A stretch of 61,964 nt of DNA from Bordetella parapertussis (GTDB taxonomy: Bacteria; Pseudomonadota; Gammaproteobacteria; Burkholderiales; Casimicrobiaceae), in contig CALQLA020000032.1 of the NCBI GenBank assembly GCA_943331295.2, positions 1 through 61,964 on the forward strand, given 5' to 3'. The translations under genes were made by a program, and so were the position numbers. Within the stretch, counting starts at the first letter, position 1, and every line of letters starts with the position of its first letter. Below, one piece after another: positions 8,565 through 19,081 of this stretch. The notes under the pieces were generated by a model. It was not told the origin of the DNA and made no database searches. It saw nothing but the letters and a program-made list of their open reading frames with translations.

Positions 8565-9452
8565 CTACGCGAACAGGTTGAGGACCGCGTCCAGCCCGCA
8601 GTGGTTGACCGCGTAGGTGGCGGCCCCGCGCACGACCGGCTTGGCGCGATAGGCGATCGCGACATCCGCGGCCGCGAACATCGGCAGGTCGTTGGCCCCG
8701 TCGCCGATGGCGACCGCGATGTCGCCGTCGCCGCAAAGCCGCGCCCGCCACGCGGCGAGCCGCGCGGCCTTCGCCGCGGCGTCGACGATCGGGCCGGCGA
8801 TGCGACCGGTGAGCCTGCCGTCGACGATTTCCAGCGTGTTCGACGAGGTCTCGTCGAGCGCGAGGCGCGCCTTCAGCCGATCGGTGAAGAACGTGAAGCC
8901 TCCGGACACCAGCAGCGTCTTCGCGCCTGCCGCGACGAATCCCGCGAGCATCCGCTCGGCGCCGGGCGACAGCCGCAGCCGCTCGTCGTAGACGCGCTGC
9001 AGGTCCGCGACCGGCAACCCGGCCAGCAGTCCCACGCGGCGCGTCAGGCTCGCGGCGAAGTCGAGTTCGCCCCGCATCGCGGCGGCGGTGATGGCGGCGA
9101 CCTCGGGCTTGATGCCGATCATGTCGGCGATCTCGTCGATGCACTCGATCGTGATCAGCGTCGAATCCATGTCCATCGCGACCAGCCGCACGCGGTCGCG
9201 CCTGAGCCCTGCCGGAACGAACGCGAAGTCGATCGCGGCTGCCGCGCAGAAATCGGCGACGCCCGCTTCCGACGCGACGCCGGACAGGCGAAACGCCTGC
9301 TGCGCGCCGCCGTCGAACTCCGCGACGTCGCGCGCGCCGCAGAGCCGGCCGATCGCCGCGAGGTCGGCGGCGCCGACACGCGGCGCCTGGACGACGAGGT
9401 CCGTCGGTCGCGCTCCGCCGCCGGCCGGGGCGGACGACATGCTGTGCGGCAC
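8565..9452 (-). CDS. serB: Phosphoserine phosphatase SerB
   Basis: A HAD-superfamily phosphatase that performs the last step of serine synthesis, phosphoserine to serine. The 295 residues have an N-terminal ACT-like region (about 15-85) and the catalytic domain with DMDST (94-98; D94 nucleophile), the VSGGFTFFTDRL segment and the IGDGANDLPMF metal motif. It starts 3 bp after the rnr stop on the same strand, suggesting co-transcription with rnr. An ATG at 9440 is an alternative start. Serine made here feeds the CysE reaction encoded to the left. Confidence 0.95.
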   Translation of the reverse strand: MPHSMSSAPAGGGARPTDLVVQAPRVGAADLAAIGRLCGARDVAEFDGGAQQAFRLSGVASEAGVADFCAAAAIDFAFVPAGLRRDRVRLVAMDMDSTLITIECIDEIADMIGIKPEVAAITAAAMRGELDFAASLTRRVGLLAGLPVADLQRVYDERLRLSPGAERMLAGFVAAGAKTLLVSGGFTFFTDRLKARLALDETSSNTLEIVDGRLTGRIAGPIVDAAAKAARLAAWRARLCGDGDIAVAIGDGANDLPMFAAADVAIAYRAKPVVRGAATYAVNHCGLDAVLNLFA

Positions 9453-9455
9453 GGC

Positions 9456-11861
9456 CTAGCGGCGCGCCTTGGGCTTGCCTGGCTTGGCGGGTCGCGCCAG
9501 CGGCTCGCCGTACACCGGTCGCGTTGTCGCGCTCGCCGCGTCGCCCGCGGCATCCTCGGCCAGAGTGAAGTCGATCTTCGTCGTCTCGAGATCGACGCGC
9601 GCGACCTTCACGCGGACGCGGCCGGCCAGCTGGAAGCTCCGGCCGCTGCGCTCGCCGATCATCGCGTGCCGTGCCGGGTCGAAGTGGAAGTAGTCGCGCC
9701 CCAGCTCGGTGACGTGGACGAGTCCGTCGATGTTGAGGTCGTCCAGCGTGACGAAGATGCCGAAGCTGGTGACGCCGCTGATGATGCCGCTGAACGTCTC
9801 GCCGACCTTGTCCTGCATGAAGTAGCACTTCAGCCAGTTCTCGACGTCGCGGGTGGCGTCGTCGGCGCGGCGCTCGGTCATCGAGCAGTGCGTGCCGAGC
9901 TCCGGCCACGACATCCCGGCGGGGCGGTACTGTTCGCCCGCGAGCACGGCCCTGATCGCGCGATGGACGAGCAGGTCCGGGTAGCGGCGGATCGGCGACG
10001 TGAAGTGCGCGTAGGCCTCGTACGACAGCCCGAAGTGGCCGACGTTCTCGGGCCGGTACTGCGCCTGCTGCAGCGAGCGCAGCAGCACCGTCTGCAGCAG
10101 CGCGAAGTCCGGGCGGGCCTTGATCGAGATCAGCAGCTTCGCGTAGTCGCCGGCGGTCGGGTCCTCGCCGCCGCCGAGCGACAGCGCGCAGCCCGCGAGG
10201 AACTCCTTCAGCAGCTGGAGCTTCTCCGGCGTCGGACCCTCGTGGACGCGGTAGAGCGCCGGGTGCTTCGCGTGCGCGAGGAACTCCGCCGTGCAGACGT
10301 TGGCCGCCAGCATGCATTCCTCGATGATCTTGTGCGCCTCGTTGCGCGGCGCCGGCACGACGCGGACGATCTTGCCGCGCACGTCGAACTCGAGCTGCAT
10401 CTCTACCGTGTCGAAGTCGATCGCGCCGCGCTTTTCGCGGGACGCGGCGAGCGCCTTGTACAGCGCGTGCAGGTCGAGGAGTTGCGGCAGCACCGCTGCG
10501 GCCTGCGCCGGCACGGCGGAGGGATCGGCCGCGTGCGCCGACAGCCAGTCCCACACCTGGTTGTAGGTCAGCCGCGCGCGCGAGTGCATCACCGCCTGGT
10601 AGAAGCGATACTTCCTGATCGTGCCCTGCGCGGTCACGTCCATGTCGCAGACCATGCACAGCCGGTCGACCTCGGGCTTCAGCGAGCACAGTTCGTTGGA
10701 CAGCGCCTCGGGCAGCATCGGGATCACGCGGCGGGGGAAGTACACCGAAGTACCCCGCTCGCGCGCATCGCGGTCCAGCGCGTCGCCGTCTCTCACGTAG
10801 TTCGACACGTCGGCGATCGCGACCACCAGGCGGAAGCCGCGGCCCTTGCGCTCGCAGTACACGGCGTCGTCGAAGTCCTTCGCGGTCTCGCCGTCGATCG
10901 TCACCAGCGGCAGGTCGCGCAGGTCGACGCGCCCGGCGCAATCGGCGGCGCCGACCGTCGCCGGCAGCTTGGCCGCCTGCTTGCGCGCGGCGGTCGAGAA
11001 CTCGTGGGGCAGGTCGTGCTTGCGCAGCGCAATCTCGATTTCCATGCCCGGGTCGGTGTAGTTGCCCAGCACCTCGACGACGCGCGCCATCGCCTCGCGC
11101 TGCGTCGACGGCTGCGCCACGAGCTCGGCGACGACCACGTCGCCGTGCTTCGCGTTGCCGCGCTCGTCGGGCGGGACGAGCAGGTCCTGGTTGATGCGCC
11201 GGTTCTCGGCGACGACGAACCAGATGCCGCGCTCCTCGAACAGGCGGCCGACGACGGTCTGGTTGGCGTGCTTCAGCACGTCGACGATCGCGCCCTCGGG
11301 CCGGCCGCGCTTGTCGATGCCGATGCGGCGCGCCGTCGCGTGGTCGCCGTGGAGCACCTTGTGCATTTCCTTCGGCGACAGGAAGAGGTCGGGTGTGCCG
11401 TCGTCGGGGACCAGGAAGCCGAAGCCGTCCGGGTGGCCCTGCACGGTGCCGGCGATGAGGTCGAGCTTGGCGACGACGCACAGCTCTCCCTTGCGGTTCA
11501 TCAGCAGCTGGCCGTCGCGCTGCATCGCGGCGAGGCGGCCGTGGAAGGCCTCCTGCGCGCGCGGGTCGACGGCGAGGTGCTGCTCGAGCTCGTCGGCCGG
11601 CATGGGCACGCCCGCGGCCTGCAGCGCCTCGAGGATGCCGACGCGGGTGGGGATCAGTTCGGTGTCGACGTCGTTGCGGCGGCGGGGCGCGGCGCGCGCG
11701 TCGTCGTCACGGCGGTCACGCGGTGCCGCCGGAAGGGGCGGGGGGGCGTCCTGCGCGAGGCGCGAAGGCTTCGCGCGCGCCGGCTGGGCCGGTGTCGTTG
11801 CGGGGGCGGCGGCCGTCTTGCGGGCGCGCGGCTTGGGGGGAGTGGCAGGATTCTTTGACAA
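9456..11861 (-). CDS. rnr: Ribonuclease R
   Basis: A processive 3'-5' exoribonuclease of the RNase II/RNB family that degrades structured RNA. The 801 residues have an N-terminal helix-turn-helix-like region, cold-shock OB domains, the RNB catalytic domain (metal motif near TAKDFDDAVYCERKG, and HFTSPIRRYPDLLVHRAI), an S1 domain (GIISGVTSFGIFVTLDDLN) and a basic tail ending KPGKPKARR. The start codon appears to be TTG at 11861: an in-frame stop lies 21 bp upstream and the first in-frame ATG is far inside the protein. No purine-rich ribosome-binding site precedes it; the bases there read CACCTCC instead. The start codon overlaps the tRNA-Leu promoter of the other strand. Confidence 0.92.
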   Translation of the reverse strand: MSKNPATPPKPRARKTAAAPATTPAQPARAKPSRLAQDAPPPLPAAPRDRRDDDARAAPRRRNDVDTELIPTRVGILEALQAAGVPMPADELEQHLAVDPRAQEAFHGRLAAMQRDGQLLMNRKGELCVVAKLDLIAGTVQGHPDGFGFLVPDDGTPDLFLSPKEMHKVLHGDHATARRIGIDKRGRPEGAIVDVLKHANQTVVGRLFEERGIWFVVAENRRINQDLLVPPDERGNAKHGDVVVAELVAQPSTQREAMARVVEVLGNYTDPGMEIEIALRKHDLPHEFSTAARKQAAKLPATVGAADCAGRVDLRDLPLVTIDGETAKDFDDAVYCERKGRGFRLVVAIADVSNYVRDGDALDRDARERGTSVYFPRRVIPMLPEALSNELCSLKPEVDRLCMVCDMDVTAQGTIRKYRFYQAVMHSRARLTYNQVWDWLSAHAADPSAVPAQAAAVLPQLLDLHALYKALAASREKRGAIDFDTVEMQLEFDVRGKIVRVVPAPRNEAHKIIEECMLAANVCTAEFLAHAKHPALYRVHEGPTPEKLQLLKEFLAGCALSLGGGEDPTAGDYAKLLISIKARPDFALLQTVLLRSLQQAQYRPENVGHFGLSYEAYAHFTSPIRRYPDLLVHRAIRAVLAGEQYRPAGMSWPELGTHCSMTERRADDATRDVENWLKCYFMQDKVGETFSGIISGVTSFGIFVTLDDLNIDGLVHVTELGRDYFHFDPARHAMIGERSGRSFQLAGRVRVKVARVDLETTKIDFTLAEDAAGDAASATTRPVYGEPLARPAKPGKPKARR

Positions 11862-11883
11862 GGAGGTGGCTGGAAAGTAAAAT
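11855..11883 (+). promoter_or_regulatory. tRNA-Leu promoter
   Basis: A near-consensus sigma-70 promoter: TTGACA (11855-11860), 17-bp spacer, TAAAAT (11878-11883). Transcription would begin about 8 bp before the tRNA at 11898. The -35 hexamer covers the start codon of the divergent rnr gene. Confidence 0.85.
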
Positions 11884-11897
11884 TATCGATTGCGGTC

Positions 11898-11982
11898 GCC
11901 CGGGTGGCGGAATTGGTAGACGCACATGGTTCAGGTCCATGCGCCGAAAGGTGTGGGGGTTCGAGTCCCTTCCCGGGCACCA
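11898..11982 (+). tRNA. tRNA-Leu (anticodon CAG)
   Basis: An 85-nt class II tRNA. The acceptor stem is GCCCGGG pairing with CCCGGGC, followed by A and an encoded CCA. The D-region GGTGGCGGAATTGGTAGACG is leucine-like. The anticodon stem is CATGG/CCATG with loop TTCAGGT, giving anticodon CAG, which reads CUG codons. A long variable arm (GCGCCGAAAGGTGT region) and the T loop GTTCGAGTCCC follow. CUG is expected to be a major leucine codon in so GC-rich a genome. Confidence 0.97.
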
Positions 11983-12131
11983 AGTTGATTCAGGTACAGA
12001 AACACAGAAGCGGCGGTTGGCTGCGGCGGCGGTTGGCTGCGGCGTCGGTTGGCAACGGTGGTCTCGTTGCAAGTGGATGCCTGCAGTGGGTTCGCCACCG
12101 GTAGTTTGGTTCTGCTCGCAGGAAAAACAAG
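11983..12131 (+). other. tRNA-Leu 3' trailer with short tandem repeat
   Basis: About 150 nt separate the tRNA from its terminator. At 12010-12054 there are three copies (13, 16 and 16 bp) of a GCGGC-GGTTGGCT unit. No start with a ribosome-binding site or convincing protein is visible. The region is transcribed with the tRNA if the terminator at 12132 is used, so it is either a trailer to be trimmed or an uncharacterised small RNA. Confidence 0.45.
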
Positions 12132-12172
12132 GGGTTGGCACACGAATCGAATCGTGCCAGCCCTTTTTTTTC
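12132..12172 (+). terminator. Rho-independent terminator after tRNA-Leu
   Basis: A 10-bp stem GGGTTGGCAC / GTGCCAGCCC with one G-U pair and a 12-nt loop is followed at once by nine T residues. It is the clearest intrinsic terminator in the window. Confidence 0.92.
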
Positions 12173-12381
12173 GTTCTTTGCGCGCTTTTCCATGCGCGGC
12201 GGATGCAGCCTTATGATACAGCACCCGTACCCGGCCGGTGCCGCGTTGTGCGAAGCGGCGGCCGGCGCCGGCCGGCACGCGCCCATCGGGTCGCCGCGGC
12301 CGCGCGGTAGAATGAAATCGTGGTTCGCGCGGTCGCGCTTGCCGCCGCGCTCCCCGATCATTCACCGCCAGAGGATGCCGC
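12173..12381 (+). other. Intergenic region upstream of the exported Met-rich protein
   Basis: No gene is visible. Two -10-like hexamers occur, TATGAT (12212-12217) and TAGAAT (12308-12313), neither with a good -35. A 14-bp perfect palindrome GGCCGGCGCCGGCC lies at 12260-12273 and could form a stem in the leader. The promoter of the downstream gene is presumably here but cannot be fixed. Confidence 0.35.
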
Positions 12382-13596
12382 ATGCCATTCCTTCATCGCC
12401 CCTTGGTGCTCGCGCTCGCGTCGCTGTTCTCCGTTGCCGCCGCGGCGCAACAGGTCGTCAAGCCGCCGGTCGCCCAATACGGCGTGGACGTCGGCACGCG
12501 CAACATGTCGATTCCCGGGATGCCGTCGGGCGGCATGGCGGGCATGCTGATGCCGTCCGGGATGGGGCCGGCCAAGGAGTTGTTCCTGGGCCTGCGCTCG
12601 ACGCAGAAGGCCGCTGCCCCTGAGGCCGACCACGATATCCCGCCGGGGATGAACATGGGCAGGTCGCTGCCTCTCACCGGCACCGCGCCGGCGACGGGCG
12701 GCCGCGCCGAGCGCGACGAGGAGCGGCCACCCGAGAAGCCCAAGGCGCGCATGCTCGTCTACTGGGGCTGCGGCGAAGCGATCCGGCCCGGCCAGCCGAA
12801 GGTCGCCGACACCGAGAAGATGTCGATGGCGCAGTTCGGCGAGGCGCTGCGCGGCCGGTCGCCGCCCGATCGCGGCGCGATGCGCAACGCACCGCTGCGC
12901 TGGCCCAACGAGCGCGAGCCGAAGCCGGTACCGGCGGGCGCATCGATCCGCGGCGACCAATTCGTCCACGGCAGCGCGACGCCGGACATCCGCTTCGCGA
13001 TCGGCGAGCGGCAGGACTTCATGGCGCCCGTCGAGATGACCGCTCGCGGCGCATTTCCCGGCCCGTTCGCGCTCGCGTGGAAGTCGATCCCCAACGCGCA
13101 GGGCTATTTCCTGATGGCGATGGGCCACCGCGAGAGCACCGGCGAGATGATCATCTGGTCGTCGAGCGAACTGCAGGACACGGGCTGGGGGCTGATGAAC
13201 TACCTGCCCAACGACTTCCTGAAGAAGATGATCGGCGACAAGGTGGTGCTGCCGCCCGACGTGACCTCGTGCGCGATCCCGAAAGGCGTGTTCGACAACG
13301 TCCAGGGCGCGATGCTGCAGTCGATCGCGTACGGGGAGGAACTGAACCTCGTCCATCCGCCGCGTCCGGCCGATCCCAAGGTGGCGTGGGAACAGGTGTG
13401 GACGGTCAAGGTGCGGGTCAAGTCGACGGGGATGACGCCGCTCGGTGCCGGCGACGGCGACGAGCGCCCGGCGCGCGGACGCTCCGGCAGCGCCGCGCCC
13501 CAGGACGCCCAGGCGCCGAAGGAAAGCAAGCCGCCGAACCCGATCGACGATGCCGCCGACGCGGTGAACAAGCTGAAGGGCCTGTTCAAGTTCTGA
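12382..13596 (+). CDS. Exported methionine-rich protein of unknown function
   Basis: I do not recognise a named family. The 404 residues begin with a clear signal peptide (MPFLHRPLVLALASLFSVAAAAQ, cleavage near residue 22), so the protein is periplasmic or secreted. Residues 42-62 hold six methionines in Gly/Pro/Ser context (NMSIPGMPSGGMAGMLMPSG) and two more occur near 90-92; such clusters can bind Cu(I) in other proteins, though nothing proves it here. A conserved-looking core contains LVYWGCGEAIRPGQ, then GSATPDIRFAIGERQDFMAP and an amphipathic tail ending KLKGLFKF. The C-terminal third before the tail is charged and low in complexity. The gene stands alone between the tRNA terminator and a REP element. 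Confidence 0.85.
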   Translation: MPFLHRPLVLALASLFSVAAAAQQVVKPPVAQYGVDVGTRNMSIPGMPSGGMAGMLMPSGMGPAKELFLGLRSTQKAAAPEADHDIPPGMNMGRSLPLTGTAPATGGRAERDEERPPEKPKARMLVYWGCGEAIRPGQPKVADTEKMSMAQFGEALRGRSPPDRGAMRNAPLRWPNEREPKPVPAGASIRGDQFVHGSATPDIRFAIGERQDFMAPVEMTARGAFPGPFALAWKSIPNAQGYFLMAMGHRESTGEMIIWSSSELQDTGWGLMNYLPNDFLKKMIGDKVVLPPDVTSCAIPKGVFDNVQGAMLQSIAYGEELNLVHPPRPADPKVAWEQVWTVKVRVKSTGMTPLGAGDGDERPARGRSGSAAPQDAQAPKESKPPNPIDDAADAVNKLKGLFKF

Positions 13597-13623
13597 ACGA
13601 TCGGCGAGCGTCGCCCGCCCCGC

Positions 13624-13711
13624 GTAGCCCGGTGTTGAGCGACAGCGAAACCCGGGTGGTCGCGGCAACGCAGCGCCGGGCCGGGGTTCCGCGCGCGGAA
13701 GCCCGAATTAC
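13624..13711. repeat. REP-like element pair, second arm degenerate
   Basis: The first arm (13624-13659) reads GTAGCCCGGTGTTGAGCG ... CGAAACCCGGGTGG, close to the copies at 6 and 8467. The second arm (about 13680-13711) is a degraded inverted copy ending GCCCGAATTAC and overlaps the stop codon of the minus-strand phosphoribosyltransferase gene. Again the element sits between converging genes. Confidence 0.75.
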
Positions 13712-14262
13712 GACGCCACGCCGAGGTGCGCCGCGAGGCCCGCGGGGCGCAGCGTGTCGTAGACCTCGAACGGCTGGCTGATCCACGGGTTGTCCGGCAG
13801 GTACTCGACGTAGTAGTCGGGCTTCACCACCGAGCACGCCTTCCACCACAGCACGGCGGTCTTGCACGCGGTGATGTTGTGGAAGCGCTGCGGCAGCGTC
13901 CGATGCACGACGTCGAGCGTGTGCCCGGAGTCGACCATGTCGTCCACCAGCAGCACCTTGTCGCCGAGCCGGGGCGACGTCATCGTCATGTGCTCGGCGA
14001 TGATCAACTCGCCGCGGATCGTGCCGCCCTCGGCGCTGTACGAATGCGTCGACAGGATCGCGAGCGGCAGGTCGAATATCCGCGACAGCACGTCGCCGAC
14101 GCGCAGGCCGCCGCGCGCGATGCAGATGATCTGGTTGAACTCGAAGCCCGAGTCGTGGACGATGTGCGCGAGCCGCTCGACCAGCGTGTTGTACTGGTCC
14201 CACGACACGACCAGCTTGCGCACGGGAGCGCCTGCCTGCGCGGAGGTTTCGCCGGTGGACAT
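13708..14262 (-). CDS. Phosphoribosyltransferase (purine-salvage type)
   Basis: A type I phosphoribosyltransferase, probably for hypoxanthine, guanine or xanthine: it joins PRPP to a purine base. The 184 residues carry the PRPP-binding motif VLLVDDMVDSGHTLDVV and the segment NQIICIARGGLRVGDVLSRI. It follows purA by 20 bp, an arrangement common in betaproteobacteria and consistent with purine metabolism. The start at 14262 is the first Met of the folded domain; a longer open frame upstream lies inside purA. Base specificity is not decided by sequence alone. Confidence 0.88.
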   Translation of the reverse strand: MSTGETSAQAGAPVRKLVVSWDQYNTLVERLAHIVHDSGFEFNQIICIARGGLRVGDVLSRIFDLPLAILSTHSYSAEGGTIRGELIIAEHMTMTSPRLGDKVLLVDDMVDSGHTLDVVHRTLPQRFHNITACKTAVLWWKACSVVKPDYYVEYLPDNPWISQPFEVYDTLRPAGLAAHLGVAS

Positions 14263-14282
14263 GGAAGCCCTTGCCTTCGCGG

Positions 14283-16585
<2,303 letters not shown>

Positions 16586-16593
<8 letters not shown>

Positions 16594-16777
16594 GGCGGAT
16601 CCACCAGAAACCGATGAGGCCGATCACCATCGACACGAGCCCGATGAAGCGGAGCTGGCCGTCGGTGAGCAGCACGAGCTTGCGGAAACTCTCGCGCCAG
16701 ACCTTCGGCGCGAGAAACGGAAGGATGCCCTCGACGAAGAGCACCAGTGCAAACGCGGCCAGCAGCGAATCCGCCAT
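16586..16777 (-). CDS. DUF2065 small membrane protein
   Basis: A 63-residue protein with two hydrophobic segments (about 3-23 and 42-58), LLAAFALVLFVEGILPFLAP and LRFIGLVSMVIGLIGFWWI, which together fit DUF2065. The function is unknown. It regularly stands between hflC and hisZ or purA in proteobacteria, as here, and overlaps hisZ by 8 bp, so it is probably translated from the same mRNA. Confidence 0.9.
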
Positions 16778-16836
16778 CTCCCCGCCCGCCCGTCCTGATG
16801 CTGCGCGGCAGGCGGACTAGCGCCGCGCGGCGGGAA

Positions 16837-17727
16837 TCACTTGCCCGCCGCCTTGCCGGTGCTGCCGCTCGAGTTCTTGAAGTAGCGGAAGAAGTCCGAG
16901 CTGGGGTCGAGCACCATCATGTCGGTCTTGCCGCGGAACGACGCCTTGTAGGCCTCGAGGCTGCGGTAGAACGCGTAGAACTCGGGATTGACGCCGTAGG
17001 CCTGCGCGTAGATCGCCGACGCCTTCGCGTCGCCTTCGCCCTTCGCCTTCTGCGACAGCTTGTAGGCGTCGGCGAGGATGACCACGCGCTGCCGGTCGGC
17101 GTCGGCGCGGATCTTCTCGGACTCGGCCTGCCCCTGCGAGCGCAGCTCATTGGCAACGCGGCGCCGTTCCGACTCCATCCGGGCGAAAACGGGACCCGTG
17201 ACGTCGGGCGGCAGCTCGACCCGGCGCAGGCGCACGTCGACGATCTCGACGCCGATCGACTTCGCGTCGAGGTCGGCCTTCTGGCGCGTGGTGTTCATGA
17301 TCTTGTCGCGCTCGCCGGAGATCGCGTCGTGGACCGTGCGCTTGTTGAATTCCTCGGCGAGGTTGGAGCGCACCGTCTGCGACAGCCGCCGGCGGGCGAC
17401 TTCCTCGTCGCCGCCGACGCTGATGTAGTACTGCTTGACGTCGACGATGCGCCACAGCACGAAGAAGTCGACCAGCAGCGGCTTCTTCTCCGACGTGGTG
17501 ATGCGGTCGGGCTCGGCATTGTCGAGCAGCAGCGTGCGCCTGTCGTAGAACTTGACGTTCTGCATCAGCGGCACCTTGGCATACAGGCCGGCCTTCGACT
17601 GCGTCTCGATGATCTCGCCCAGCTGGAAGCGGATCGCGTACTGCCGCTGGTCGACGGTGTACAGCGACTGCGAGGCCACGAGCAGCAGCGCGACGACGAG
17701 CGCGAGGATGGGCATCGTGAACTTCAT
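16837..17727 (-). CDS. hflC: FtsH protease modulator HflC
   Basis: An SPFH/stomatin-family protein with one N-terminal membrane segment (about 3-20). With HflK it forms a large complex around FtsH in the periplasm and restrains its proteolysis of membrane proteins. The 296 residues include the family-typical YTVDQRQYAIRFQLGEI, the helical Ala/Glu-rich SPFH tail and ADAYKLSQKAKGEGDAKA. Its ATG overlaps the hflK stop (ATGA). Confidence 0.96.
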   Translation of the reverse strand: MKFTMPILALVVALLLVASQSLYTVDQRQYAIRFQLGEIIETQSKAGLYAKVPLMQNVKFYDRRTLLLDNAEPDRITTSEKKPLLVDFFVLWRIVDVKQYYISVGGDEEVARRRLSQTVRSNLAEEFNKRTVHDAISGERDKIMNTTRQKADLDAKSIGVEIVDVRLRRVELPPDVTGPVFARMESERRRVANELRSQGQAESEKIRADADRQRVVILADAYKLSQKAKGEGDAKASAIYAQAYGVNPEFYAFYRSLEAYKASFRGKTDMMVLDPSSDFFRYFKNSSGSTGKAAGK

Positions 17728-18974
17728 CGCGACTCCCCCGTGCGCTCGCGGTTGCGCAGCGCGTCGCGCGAGCGGCCGGGATCGAGCGCGGCGGCGGGAT
17801 CGGGCGCTGCCGGCGCTGGGACCGGCCGCACGAGCGTCGTGTCGGCGGGCACGACCGGCGCCGCCGGGGTGCCGGCGGCCGCGGCCGCGCCGCCCTGCTG
17901 GATCAGCTTGTCGAGGGGCAGGTACAGCAGGCTGTTGCCGGCCTTCTGGTCGACCAGCACCTTGGTCGAGTTGCCGACGACCGACTGCATCATGTCGAGG
18001 TACAGGCGTTCCCGCGTGACCGCCGGTGCCTTCGTGTACTCAACCAGAATCTGGCGGAAGCGCGACGCGTCGCCCTCGGCGCGCTCGACGACCTCGGCCT
18101 GGTAGCCGTTGGCCTCCTCGAGCAGGCGCGAGGCGTTGCCGCGCGCGCGCGGCACGACGTCGTTGGCGTAGGCCTGGCCTTCGTTGCGGAAGCGCTCGCG
18201 GTCCTGGCCCGCCTTGACGGCATCGTCGAAGGCCGCCTGCACCTTGTCGGGCGGCTGGACGTTCTGCAGCGTGACCTTCTGCACGTAGATGCCGGTCTTG
18301 TAGCGGTCGAGCATTTCCTGCATCAGTTTCTCGGCCGACTTGGCGATCTGCTCGCGGCCCTCGTACAGCGCGAAGTCCATCTTCGCCTTGCCGACGACCT
18401 CGCCCATGGCCGTCTGCGCGATGAACGCGACGATCAGGTCGGGCTTCCTCACGCTGAAGAGGTAGTCCTCGGCGCTCTTGATGTTGTACTGGACCGCGAA
18501 CTGGATGTCGATGATGTTCTCGTCATCGGTCAGCATCAGTGCTTCTTTGTCGACCTTGTTCTTCGGGCTGTTGCGGTAGCCGATCTCGATCGTCTTCACC
18601 TGCGAGAAGTCGACGAGTTCCGCCGCCTCGATCGGGTACGGGAGGTGCCAGCGCGGTCCGGGCTGCGTCGTCTCGGTGAACTTGCCGAAGCGCGTGACCA
18701 CGCCGCGCCGGCCTTCGTCGACGATGTAGAAGCCGCTCGCGAGCCACACCAGCAGCACCAGCAGGACCAGGATGCCGACGCCGGAGGCCGGCAGCAGCGA
18801 GCGCGAACCGCCACCGCTGCCCGGGTCGCCGTCGCCACCGCCGCCGGCCTTGCGGCCGAAGAGTTCGTTGATCTTGCGGTTGACGTTGCGCCAGATCTCG
18901 TCGAGATCAGGCGGGCCGCCGTTGCCGCCGCCGCCGCCTCCGCGCTTGCCCCACTGGGGATCGTTCAATGACAT
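17724..18974 (-). CDS. hflK: FtsH protease modulator HflK
   Basis: The partner of HflC in the FtsH regulatory complex. The 416 residues start with a Gly-rich cytoplasmic tail (MSLNDPQWGKRGGGG, and DLDEIWRNVNRKINELFG near 25-42), one membrane segment at about 67-84 and the SPFH domain with GFYIVDEGRRGVVTRFGKF. The C-terminal region is Ala/Pro-rich. I place the start at the ATG at 18974 because it gives the canonical MSLNDPQWG; the open frame reaches 19172 but has no family similarity there. Confidence 0.95.
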   Translation of the reverse strand: MSLNDPQWGKRGGGGGGNGGPPDLDEIWRNVNRKINELFGRKAGGGGDGDPGSGGGSRSLLPASGVGILVLLVLLVWLASGFYIVDEGRRGVVTRFGKFTETTQPGPRWHLPYPIEAAELVDFSQVKTIEIGYRNSPKNKVDKEALMLTDDENIIDIQFAVQYNIKSAEDYLFSVRKPDLIVAFIAQTAMGEVVGKAKMDFALYEGREQIAKSAEKLMQEMLDRYKTGIYVQKVTLQNVQPPDKVQAAFDDAVKAGQDRERFRNEGQAYANDVVPRARGNASRLLEEANGYQAEVVERAEGDASRFRQILVEYTKAPAVTRERLYLDMMQSVVGNSTKVLVDQKAGNSLLYLPLDKLIQQGGAAAAAGTPAAPVVPADTTLVRPVPAPAAPDPAAALDPGRSRDALRNRERTGESR

Positions 18975-19081
18975 GGGACGAGAGAAGGCACCGGGGAAGC
19001 AGGATGGAAGGGCACGGTCGGGATTCCGTGCATCGGTTTGCGCGCCGGAGGGCGCATTCGGCAGGGCATATGGTGGAGGGC

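Noticed and set aside
8601..11858. A 1085-codon frame antisense to serB and rnr
   Set aside because: The opposite strand encodes two complete recognised enzymes; this product has no known fold and only follows codon-position GC bias.
11898..11982. Integration site (attB) at tRNA-Leu
   Set aside because: No integrase, no direct repeat of the tRNA 3' end and no foreign-looking genes are found in the window.
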